From F23-B02 sp963590435 (GTDB taxonomy: Bacteria > Bacillota > Clostridia > Oscillospirales > Oscillospiraceae), in NCBI GenBank assembly GCA_963590435.1, contig CAVAPG010000033.1, positions 1 through 17,135 of the forward strand: a stretch of DNA of 17,135 nucleotides. The letters run 5' to 3'. Under the pieces are notes generated by a model. The model did no database searches, was not told the DNA's origin, and worked only from the letters and a program-made list of their open reading frames with translations. Of this stretch, positions 1-6,965 are shown in pieces (the first letter of the stretch is position 1; every line of letters starts with the position of its first letter). Both the position numbers and the translations under genes were made by a program.

Positions 1-2
1 GC

Positions 3-131
3 ATTCTCATGATGAGCATGACAAATCCGGGCATCTTTTGCCCGTTCCCCGAGGTGGGCCTGCTTACAATGCTGTTCGCCGTAATAGAAAAGGAAGAAAA
101 TAATCTGACAGCACAGAATACTCAAGCCTGA
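3..131 (+). CDS. Possible 3' end of an unidentified gene (partial at left edge)
   Basis: An open frame enters from the left edge and ends at TGA 129-131, giving about 42 residues with the core GLLTMLFAVIEKEENN and then a polar tail. The codons look plausible for this genome, and a rho-independent terminator follows 86 bases downstream on the same strand, which fits the end of a transcription unit. I recognise no family. The opposite strand is also open here, from an ATG at 185 running off the left edge, with a hydrophobic stretch around ILCCQIIFFLFYY. That frame has no convincing ribosome binding site, so I prefer the plus-strand reading, weakly. The region could also be non-coding. Confidence 0.3.
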   Translation: MLMMSMTNPGIFCPFPEVGLLTMLFAVIEKEENNLTAQNTQA

Positions 132-216
132 AACGATTGCATCGCGTGCCGAGCTTTCGCCTATTATAGCCCGTTTTGACCGCATATTCGCCCGATTAGT
201 TAACATAATATTTTCC

Positions 217-246
217 AAAACCGTCTTGAATTTCAGGGCGGTTTTT
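217..246 (+). terminator. Rho-independent terminator
   Basis: A nine-base-pair stem (AAAACCGTC at 217-225 with GGCGGTTTT at 237-245, one G-T pair) closes an 11-base loop and ends in a T run. It probably ends transcription of the gene entering from the left edge and insulates the surface-protein promoter downstream. The A-rich 5' arm means it could also work on the minus strand. Confidence 0.65.
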
Positions 247-381
247 CCATTTTATCAGCTGTCATGACTGCGACCCGAACAAATATAGCGGTTTTGTATA
301 ATTTCGTGAAAAATCTTATTTTCGGCCTCAACATGTATGTAAATAGTGACAGGAAAAAGAGCAAAAAACTGTTATTTGCTA

Positions 382-410
382 TTGAACTTTTAAGCTTTAT
401 ACTGTAAAAT
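382..410 (+). promoter_or_regulatory. Candidate sigma-A promoter of the surface-protein gene
   Basis: TTGAAC at 382-387 and TAAAAT at 405-410 are separated by 17 bases. The start point would fall near 417, leaving a leader of roughly 90 bases before the ATG at 508. The -10 differs from consensus at one position. The surrounding DNA is AT-rich, so chance matches are possible. Confidence 0.45.
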
Positions 411-493
411 ATCACTACGCACAATTATGCGTTGATGGCAGCCATTTCCACTATTGGAATGCTGTCACAGGCGGTGGAAAACAAAAACAATAT

Positions 494-500
494 AAGGAGG
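494..500 (+). promoter_or_regulatory. Ribosome binding site of the surface-protein gene
   Basis: AAGGAGG lies seven bases before the ATG at 508. It is a near-perfect Shine-Dalgarno sequence, fixes the start, and suggests strong translation. Confidence 0.85.
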
Positions 501-507
501 AAAAAAG

Positions 508-3500
508 ATGAATGTAAGAAAACGCGGACTTGCGCTTCTGATGTGCATTTGCATGATCTTCACGCTCTTGCCGTTCTCGGCATTTGCGGAAGAGACTACA
601 AATCCCGTTGTCTACGGTACGTATGACAGCACCGGCACCAAATGGACATCAAGCAGCGATGTTGGCGCAACAAAGACGTACTATACTGACCAAGCCTCAG
701 GAGCGAAGATTGTCTATAGCAAGACAGCTGAGCCTACAGGCAATGACAATGAGTACAATGTAACGTTCACTGTGGAGAATACGACAACGAAGGTCTCTCC
801 CGGGGCATCGGCAGTTGTTCTCGTTATCGATGCGTCTTTGTCTATGTCTGGCGATAGACTCACGGCCGCAAAAACGGCTGCTAAAAATTTCGCAGAAAGC
901 TACGGAAAAACCGGCACCGGTCGCTATATTGCTGTTGTGAAATTTAACAGTAGCACATCTACTGTGAGTGACTGGCTCGATGTATCTGATTCAACAAATC
1001 TGACCACTGTCAAAAGTGCAATAGATGGTATAGGACTTTCGCGAGGTACTAACCTTTCAGCCGGTCTGACTGCCGGAAGTAAGATGTTGAGCACAGGTGC
1101 TGCAGCCAATATCATATCTGCTAACAAATATGCACTGTGCCTCACCGACGGAGAGCCAACCGAACCGTATAATTCTGACAGCGCTAATGCTACGGCTGCG
1201 GTAACCGCGGCAGACACGTTGAAGAAGAACGCTAACAAGCTGTACACAGTTTGCGTCGGCGCCGAGAGCACATCTTTCAACGGTACAACGGTTGGTGCGT
1301 TCCTGAAGGACAGCATTGCAAGCACCGGCTCCGAAACCGAAACATATGCATATAATACCAACACAACTGAGCAACTCTACAATGCATTCAACGAAATTTT
1401 CAAGTCCATTGACAAGGGTCTCAATTCCGGCTTAACCGTGACAGACCCCATGGGCAACTATGCTGTGCTGCAGAATCAGAGCGCTTTGCCCACCGAAACC
1501 TGCAAAGTAGCAGATAACGGAACCATCACATGGACGCCGAAAAGCGGCACTGCTGTTCAAAATTCCGACGGCTCAACGACAACAACATATACCCTCAGCT
1601 ATACGGTGAAGATTGATGTTGACAGTATTCCCGATGATGGAACGTACCCCCTCAACGGTGATACTACTTTGAGCTTCAAAGAAGACGGAAAGACGACAGA
1701 CACCGTCCTTCACTTCAACGTCCCCGGCGCATATGCCGAGATGCCCAGATACACCGTAACCTACAACAAGGGCGCAAACGGCAATCTCGCTGGACAGGAC
1801 GAAAACGGTAATGTCGTTCATGCTAACGTCAAGAAGGGCACAACTACACCTAATGCTCCCGAAGTAACACCCAACGCTGGCTATAAGTTCACCGGCTGGG
1901 ATCCAACGGTCGAAAACACCGTAACGAAAACTATTACATACACCGCTCAGTATGCAAAGCGCAGTGACCTCAGCTACACAGTTAACTACTATTGGAACGA
2001 AACAACCGACAAAGTTGCCGAGTCCAAAACAGTTGATAACCAGACATTCGAAGCAACTGCCACAGAAAACCCCATTGCAGTTGAAGGCTATACTGCAGTA
2101 AACAACGATGCGCAGACCATAACCATCGGTGCAGACAGCGGCGAGAATGTTATAAACTTTTACTATTATAAGAATGTAGAACTGACCGCCAACAGTGACA
2201 CTTTCACATATGACGGCAAAGAGCATTCCGTTTCCGGCTTTACAGGCGCACCCGATGATGCCGACTTCTCGGCAATAACAGTCGGCGCAACGGGCACCAA
2301 TGTAGGAACATATGATGCAAAGTTTGCAGAAGGCACAGTCGGAACAGTTGATAAAACTGCAAAATACATTGTAACGACAGCCACAGACGGCCAGCTTGTT
2401 ATTAACCCCATTGATACTGTCACCGTCACCATCACCGGCAATACAAGCAAAGTAACCTACAATGGCGCAGAGCAGAGCGTAAGCGGCTACACTGTCAGCA
2501 TTGATAACAACCTTTACAAAGAATCAGACTTCACATTCACAGGTACAGCATCTGTTGCTAAGACGGATGTCGGCGAATATGCAATGGGTCTGAGTTCGGA
2601 TCAGTTCACGAACAACAACACAAACTTCTCAAAGGTTGTGTTTGTTGTAAAAGACGGCTCACTGAAAATTAATCAGCAGCCCGTAACCTTCACCGGCGAG
2701 ACAAAATCTCTTACTTACACAGGCGCAGAGCAGGAGCTCACCGGCATAACCCAGAGCGGACTTGTTGAAGGTCACGCTTTCTCCGCCCTTATCTATAGCG
2801 CAAAGGGCAAGAACGTCGGCACCTATGTCGGCAAATTCTCAGGCACTGTCGTCATCACAGACGCACAGGGAAATGATGTTACAAAGAATTACAATGTAAC
2901 TCTGGCTCCCGGCGCTCTTACCATTACAAAAGCAAGCATCGCTGTCACATTCACCGGTGAGAGCAAGACCGTGACCTATAATGGCGAGGCTCAGTCTATA
3001 AACGGCATCACCCCTGACGGCCTCCTCAAAGGTCACACCTATTCTGGATTGAACTATCTCGCATCAGGCACCGATGCAGGCACATACAACGGCGCATTCA
3101 CCGGCGATGTCAAGATCTACGACGGCGAAGTCGATGTAACCGAGAACTATTCGATAACTAAGACTCCCGGCAAGCTGATAATTAATCCTTATGACAAAGA
3201 AGTCGTTGTCACCATCACCGGCCACAATGATACCCGTGCATACAACGGCACAGCCCAGACAGTCACTGGCTATGAGGTCAGTATAGCGGATGAGCTGTAT
3301 ACTGCAGCCAATTTCAAATTCACCGGCAATGCAACAGCATCCGGCATCACTGTCGGCACCTACAATATGAACATGAAGCCGGAGCAGTTCAGCAACACAA
3401 GCGAAAACTTCTCAAAAGTCACATTCAATGTTACAGACGGTTGGCTCACTATTACCCCGATTGGTGAACTTGTCATAACCGCAAATAGTGCAAGCAAGGT

Positions 3501-5685
3501 CTACGATGGCACAGCCCTTACAAAGAACAGCTACACGCTGACAAGCGGCGCACTTGTAGATGGTGATGAGCTTGCAGTCGTAGTAGAAGGCAGCCAGACC
3601 GATGCAGGCGAAAGCGCAAACGTAGTAAAGTCTGTTAAGGTCATGCGCGGCGACACCGATGTAACCGCAAACTACACAATCGGCGAATCCGTAGACGGCA
3701 CATTGACAATCACCAAGCGTGCAGTCACCCTGACATCGGGTACCGCAAGCAAGGCATACGACGGCACAGCTCTGACCAACAAGGATGTAACCGTAAGCGG
3801 CGATGGCTTTGCAACAGGCGAAGGCGCAAGCTACGAAGTAACCGGCAGCCAGACAGTAGTCGGCAGCAGCGAGAACGAGTTCAGCTACACGCTCAACGAA
3901 AACACCAAGGCCGCGAACTACGATATCACTACCGTAAACGGCACGCTGACAGTCACTTCCGCAACTGAAGAAGTCGTTGTCACCATCGTGGAAAACAGCG
4001 GCACAGTAAAGTATGACGGCAAAGAGCACGAAGTAAAAGGATATGAAGTAAAGAGCATCAGCAATCCTCTTTATAAAGAATCAGACTTCAGCTTCAGCGG
4101 AAATGCAAGCGTAAAGGGAACAGATGCAGGCACCTACAACATGGAGCTTAAGGCATCAGACTTTACGAACAACAGCCAGAACATCACGAATGTAAAGTTC
4201 GTCATCGAAGACGGCACATTGACAATCACCAAGCGTGCAGTCACCCTGACATCGGGCACCGGCGAGAAGATCTATGACGGCACAGCCCTGACCAACAAGG
4301 ATGTAACCGTAAGCGGCGATGGCTTTGCAGCAGGCGAAGGCGCAAGCTACGAAGTAACCGGCAGCCAGACAGTAGTCGGCAGCAGCGAGAACAAGTTCAG
4401 CTACACGCTCAACGAAAACTCCAAGGCCGCGAACTACGATATCACTACCGTAAACGGCACACTGACAGTCACTCCCGTAACCGCTGAGGTCGTTGTAAAA
4501 ATCGTTGGTAATACAGGCAGCTTCGTGTATGATGGAACCGAAAAGACAGTCAGCAGATACGAGATAATATCCATCTCGTCTGCCCTGTATGCACCGGAGT
4601 ACATAGAATTTAATGGTAAAGCCGAAGCTAAAGGTACCGATGTCGGCACATATCCGATGAACCTTAAGTCGGAGCAGTTTACAAACACAAATACTGAAAC
4701 ATTTACGAACGTCAAATTTGTTGTTGAGGACGGCTCGCTGACAATTACCCCGATGCCCATTACCATCACTGCCGAAAGCGCAACGGGTGCATACATCCTC
4801 GGACCTATCACCAGTGATAAGTGGACAAATACCGACACTGCGAAGGGCGACACTGTTGCTTCCGTGAAGATTACCGGTAAGCAGGAAACACTCGGCGAGT
4901 CCGCAAATGTTCCTTCCGATGCAGTAATCAAAAATGCAGACGGCAAGGATGTCACCGCAAACTACAAGATTGACTATGTAAACGGCGTTCTGAAGGGTAT
5001 TGAGCTCCTTGAGAAGGAAGAGCACTTCAACTATGTCATCGGCTATCCGGATAGTTCGGTAAAACCCAATGCCAATATAAGCCGTGCCGAGGTTGCAACA
5101 ATCTTCTTCCGTCTGCTGACCGCTGAAGCGCGCGATCTTTACTCCAAGACCACCTGCGACTTCACCGATATCAAGGACGGTCAGTGGTACACAAGAGCAA
5201 TTGCAACTCTTGCAAATGCAGGAATAGTTGACGGCTATCCTGATGGAACATTCAATCCGAACGCTCCTATCACCCGCGCCGAGATGGCAACAATAATTGC
5301 ACGTTTTGCAAAGCTTGATGTTAACACTAAGACGTTCAATGATATAGACGGCCACTGGGCACAGAAATACATTGAACTCGCAGCAGGCAACAACTGGATT
5401 AATGGTTATGAAGACGGTTCGTTCAAACCTAACCAGAACATCACTCGTGCAGAGACCTTCGCGATGATTAACCGCGTGCTTGAACGCGAGGTTGAAAACG
5501 TTGTTGATCTGCTCAATCCGAGTGAAATGAACATGTGGACTGACAACCTTGACACAGAGGCATGGTACTACATCGATGTTCAGGAAGCGACGAACTACCA
5601 CAAGTGCGATCGCATTGATAAGAGCCAGTACGAGAAGTGGACGGCTAAGATCGACGACATCGATTGGGCATCTTACCAGATCTAA
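508..5685 (+). CDS. Secreted multidomain surface protein: VWA, MBG-type repeats, three SLH domains
   Basis: A 1725-residue exported protein, probably an adhesin or structural cell-surface protein; its ligand is unknown. The signal peptide spans residues 1-27 (basic N-end, hydrophobic core, cut after AFA). A von Willebrand A domain covers about 101-300 and has a complete metal site: D108-x-S110-x-S112, T181 and D214. An InlB/Listeria-Bacteroides-type repeat follows at about 414-483 (YKFTGWD core), then a MucBP-like segment at 488-556. About eleven MBG-type beta modules fill 557-1499, each starting near a YDG or YNG motif and ending in a strand such as LTITP or LTITK. Three SLH domains lie near 1503-1540, 1551-1600 and 1609-1660 (GYPDG and ITRAE motifs), followed by a 65-residue tail. 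SLH domains normally bind pyruvylated secondary wall polymers, so the protein should be non-covalently wall-attached; no LPXTG is present. It has its own promoter and terminator and appears monocistronic. Domain boundaries are by eye. Confidence 0.93.
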   Translation: MNVRKRGLALLMCICMIFTLLPFSAFAEETTNPVVYGTYDSTGTKWTSSSDVGATKTYYTDQASGAKIVYSKTAEPTGNDNEYNVTFTVENTTTKVSPGASAVVLVIDASLSMSGDRLTAAKTAAKNFAESYGKTGTGRYIAVVKFNSSTSTVSDWLDVSDSTNLTTVKSAIDGIGLSRGTNLSAGLTAGSKMLSTGAAANIISANKYALCLTDGEPTEPYNSDSANATAAVTAADTLKKNANKLYTVCVGAESTSFNGTTVGAFLKDSIASTGSETETYAYNTNTTEQLYNAFNEIFKSIDKGLNSGLTVTDPMGNYAVLQNQSALPTETCKVADNGTITWTPKSGTAVQNSDGSTTTTYTLSYTVKIDVDSIPDDGTYPLNGDTTLSFKEDGKTTDTVLHFNVPGAYAEMPRYTVTYNKGANGNLAGQDENGNVVHANVKKGTTTPNAPEVTPNAGYKFTGWDPTVENTVTKTITYTAQYAKRSDLSYTVNYYWNETTDKVAESKTVDNQTFEATATENPIAVEGYTAVNNDAQTITIGADSGENVINFYYYKNVELTANSDTFTYDGKEHSVSGFTGAPDDADFSAITVGATGTNVGTYDAKFAEGTVGTVDKTAKYIVTTATDGQLVINPIDTVTVTITGNTSKVTYNGAEQSVSGYTVSIDNNLYKESDFTFTGTASVAKTDVGEYAMGLSSDQFTNNNTNFSKVVFVVKDGSLKINQQPVTFTGETKSLTYTGAEQELTGITQSGLVEGHAFSALIYSAKGKNVGTYVGKFSGTVVITDAQGNDVTKNYNVTLAPGALTITKASIAVTFTGESKTVTYNGEAQSINGITPDGLLKGHTYSGLNYLASGTDAGTYNGAFTGDVKIYDGEVDVTENYSITKTPGKLIINPYDKEVVVTITGHNDTRAYNGTAQTVTGYEVSIADELYTAANFKFTGNATASGITVGTYNMNMKPEQFSNTSENFSKVTFNVTDGWLTITPIGELVITANSASKVYDGTALTKNSYTLTSGALVDGDELAVVVEGSQTDAGESANVVKSVKVMRGDTDVTANYTIGESVDGTLTITKRAVTLTSGTASKAYDGTALTNKDVTVSGDGFATGEGASYEVTGSQTVVGSSENEFSYTLNENTKAANYDITTVNGTLTVTSATEEVVVTIVENSGTVKYDGKEHEVKGYEVKSISNPLYKESDFSFSGNASVKGTDAGTYNMELKASDFTNNSQNITNVKFVIEDGTLTITKRAVTLTSGTGEKIYDGTALTNKDVTVSGDGFAAGEGASYEVTGSQTVVGSSENKFSYTLNENSKAANYDITTVNGTLTVTPVTAEVVVKIVGNTGSFVYDGTEKTVSRYEIISISSALYAPEYIEFNGKAEAKGTDVGTYPMNLKSEQFTNTNTETFTNVKFVVEDGSLTITPMPITITAESATGAYILGPITSDKWTNTDTAKGDTVASVKITGKQETLGESANVPSDAVIKNADGKDVTANYKIDYVNGVLKGIELLEKEEHFNYVIGYPDSSVKPNANISRAEVATIFFRLLTAEARDLYSKTTCDFTDIKDGQWYTRAIATLANAGIVDGYPDGTFNPNAPITRAEMATIIARFAKLDVNTKTFNDIDGHWAQKYIELAAGNNWINGYEDGSFKPNQNITRAETFAMINRVLEREVENVVDLLNPSEMNMWTDNLDTEAWYYIDVQEATNYHKCDRIDKSQYEKWTAKIDDIDWASYQI
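3694..3957 (+). repeat. Near-identical 264-base direct repeat, copy 1
   Basis: This copy matches 4210-4473 at an exact offset of 516 bases (172 codons, in frame). I count about 15 mismatches by eye, most of them in one block around 3730-3770. It encodes the MBG-type module at about residues 1071-1150. Confidence 0.9.
4210..4473 (+). repeat. Near-identical 264-base direct repeat, copy 2
   Basis: Partner of 3694-3957, encoding the module at about residues 1243-1322. The two copies are separated by a module of a different type, so they look like the result of a two-module duplication or a later gene conversion. Confidence 0.9.
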
Positions 5686-5723
5686 TCTTAGTCCACAATA
5701 GTAAAACTAAATCCATAAAAAGC

Positions 5724-5760
5724 AAAACTCACAAGGCAGCTCGTCTGCCTTGTGAGTTTT
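5724..5760 (+). terminator. Strong bidirectional terminator after the surface-protein gene
   Basis: A perfect 16-base-pair stem (5724-5739 with 5745-5760) closes a five-base loop, CTCGT. The arms begin AAAA and end TTTT, so the hairpin can terminate in both directions. It starts 39 bases after the surface-protein stop codon. Confidence 0.93.
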
Positions 5761-5775
5761 CTTTGATGCTAAAAA

Positions 5776-5824
5776 TAAATGTTGGGGTAACCATCCGAAA
5801 AGGACAGGCTGCGCCCAACATTTA
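5776..5824 (-). terminator. Terminator of the exonuclease gene
   Basis: Arms TAAATGTTGGG (5776-5786) and CCCAACATTTA (5814-5824) form a perfect 11-base-pair stem. On the minus strand it is followed by a T-rich run. The inner part can pair further (AGCC and TCC with GGA and GGTT), giving one long imperfect hairpin. It lies just after the exonuclease stop and only 16 bases from the terminator of the convergent gene. Confidence 0.75.
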
Positions 5825-5842
5825 GTTTAGGACCTTATTATA

Positions 5843-6838
5843 CTATTGCTTCGTTGCCGGACGGTTTTTCCGGCTCGTGTGCCCACGACCGCGTCGACGT
5901 GAGAGAGCGGCCTTACTGCGGTAAAAGTCAAGCATGCCGTCATCTGCTTCGTAAATAAGCCGATTAACTGCCCATGTGTTGTCCTCGTGCTTTCTGAACT
6001 TAAGCCGCACAAGATAATTGCCGCAGTCAGGGCAGCTGAGTATGTTCATATAACGCTGATCGCCTTGGTTTATCCAGCGGTGCACATTCAACTCTCCGCT
6101 GCACTTGGGGCAGGGAGCGCAGATAAGCTGCTGATCTGCAAAGGCATCGGCTTTTGAAGTATAACCGGGAAAAACAATGTGCTCAATGGCGTCGCCGACA
6201 TCATTGTTTTGGCCATTGCCTTTTTCACGTTTTTTCCCTGTACCGAGCATACGAGATGCCTCGTCATATTGCGTAAGTCCAAGCTCCATGTCAAGCTTTG
6301 AACACACAAGTGCCGTGTTGTATGCGTCGCCGAGGGCATCATGAGCAACGCGCGTCTGCTCGATGCCGAAGTGCTCCATTGCCGTAGCCAGTGATTTCTG
6401 GTTCTTGTCACCGTCAGTCTGCATATTATATATAGGCTGCAGATTGATCCATGCGCTTATCCAGTCCCAGTCAAGGTCGTGAATAATAATGTTCTGTTCC
6501 ATTATGCCCTTGTCATCACAGCCCCATGTGAGAAATGTCACATCATCACCGCACCAATGTTTGAACTGCTCAAAAGCATCTGGAAAGCTATGGCCGAGAG
6601 CAAGACGTTCTTTGTCAAACCCTGTGAGCTTTTTCACCTTATAGTGCATGCGCTTAAAATAAATCGGTTTGATATCAATAGTAAATTCATCAGCGGGCAG
6701 CATCTCATCTGTCAGCTTAACAGCCCCAATCTCGATGATTTCACCCCTGAGTTTTATGGGCAGTTTGTTAAAAACGGAAGATTTTGAGCTCATTGCCTGA
6801 TTCCACTCTAAATCAACCACGATATAATTCATAGACAC
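5843..6838 (-). CDS. DEDDh-family 3'-5' exonuclease (KapD-like) with zinc-ribbon-like C-terminus
   Basis: A 331-residue cytoplasmic protein. The exonuclease domain covers about residues 4-190 and shows the DEDDh residues: D9 and E11 in VVDLEWN, D108 or D109 in TWGCDD, and H166-x4-D171 in HDALGD. These bind two metal ions in this family and cleave nucleotides from RNA or DNA 3' ends. The closest family I recognise is the predicted exonuclease called KapD (inhibitor of the KinA sporulation pathway). The remainder is additional: a linker, two cysteine pairs (C243/C246 and C269/C272) that probably hold zinc, and a basic Arg/Lys-rich tail, all suggesting nucleic-acid binding. The start could be GTG at 6838 (AAGG five bases upstream) or ATG at 6832 (spacing eleven). 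The gene is monocistronic and divergent from ddl. The substrate is not evident. Confidence 0.85.
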   Translation of the reverse strand: MSMNYIVVDLEWNQAMSSKSSVFNKLPIKLRGEIIEIGAVKLTDEMLPADEFTIDIKPIYFKRMHYKVKKLTGFDKERLALGHSFPDAFEQFKHWCGDDVTFLTWGCDDKGIMEQNIIIHDLDWDWISAWINLQPIYNMQTDGDKNQKSLATAMEHFGIEQTRVAHDALGDAYNTALVCSKLDMELGLTQYDEASRMLGTGKKREKGNGQNNDVGDAIEHIVFPGYTSKADAFADQQLICAPCPKCSGELNVHRWINQGDQRYMNILSCPDCGNYLVRLKFRKHEDNTWAVNRLIYEADDGMLDFYRSKAALSRRRGRGHTSRKNRPATKQ

Positions 6839-6867
6839 AACGACCTTATTTCAGATTACAAAAAAGA

Positions 6868-6897
6868 ATTATATCATATGCCGCTATGTTTTTTCAA
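6868..6897 (-). promoter_or_regulatory. Promoter of the exonuclease gene
   Basis: On the minus strand, TTGAAA (6892-6897) and TATAAT (6868-6873) are 18 bases apart, with TGA directly before the -10 as an extended -10 element. Transcription would start about 25 bases before the start codon. Its -35 lies seven bases from the -35 of the divergent ddl promoter. Confidence 0.75.
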
Positions 6898-6904
6898 TAT
6901 ATAT

Positions 6905-6933
6905 TTGAACAGCGGTTAAGCTTGTGGTATAAT
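6905..6933 (+). promoter_or_regulatory. Promoter of the ddl-murF operon
   Basis: TTGAAC (6905-6910) and a perfect TATAAT (6928-6933) are separated by 17 bases. This is a strong sigma-A-type promoter. The predicted start is near 6940, giving a leader of about 25 bases with GGGAGG at 6952-6957. Confidence 0.85.
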
Positions 6934-6965
6934 CAACAAACAAACTCAGGCGGGAGGAACGATTA

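Larger units (their letters stand above)
132..507. other. Intergenic region and leader before the surface-protein gene
   Basis: I find no gene in these 376 bases. The region holds a terminator at 217-246, a candidate promoter at 382-410, and a leader of about 90 bases containing two mutually exclusive small hairpins (446-459, or 445-451 with 474-480). A strong ribosome binding site lies at 494-500. The stretch 250-410 is AT-rich. A lone TATAAT at 297-302 has no good -35 partner. Confidence 0.6.
2176..5004 (+). repeat. Array of about eleven MBG-type modules within the surface protein
   Basis: These modules of 80-90 residues fall into sequence types. The type with a VVVTI start, LYKESDF and EQFTN appears near residues 638, 898, 1155 and 1327. 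The type with YDGTALTN appears near 987, 1071 and 1243. Two modules near 725 and 810 share VTFTGE and a GTY motif. From residue 987 on, the types partly alternate, which points to growth by duplication of multi-module blocks. The modules probably form an extended stalk that lifts the VWA domain away from the wall. Confidence 0.8.

Noticed and set aside
297..302. TATAAT as an upstream promoter for the surface-protein gene
   Set aside because: There is no recognisable -35 at 16-18 bases and no extended -10. The AT-rich context makes a chance match likely.
2176..5004. Repetitive DNA considered as a CRISPR array or intergenic tandem repeat
   Set aside because: The repeats are long, imperfect, in frame and part of one coding sequence with a protein-level pattern. 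There are no short identical repeats with unique spacers.
4156..5601. Long open frame on the minus strand (481 codons) under the surface-protein gene
   Set aside because: It is antisense to clear SLH and MBG coding sequence, is rich in Cys and Val as expected from the reverse of repeat codons, and has no promoter or ribosome binding site. Similar antisense frames recur under other repeats.
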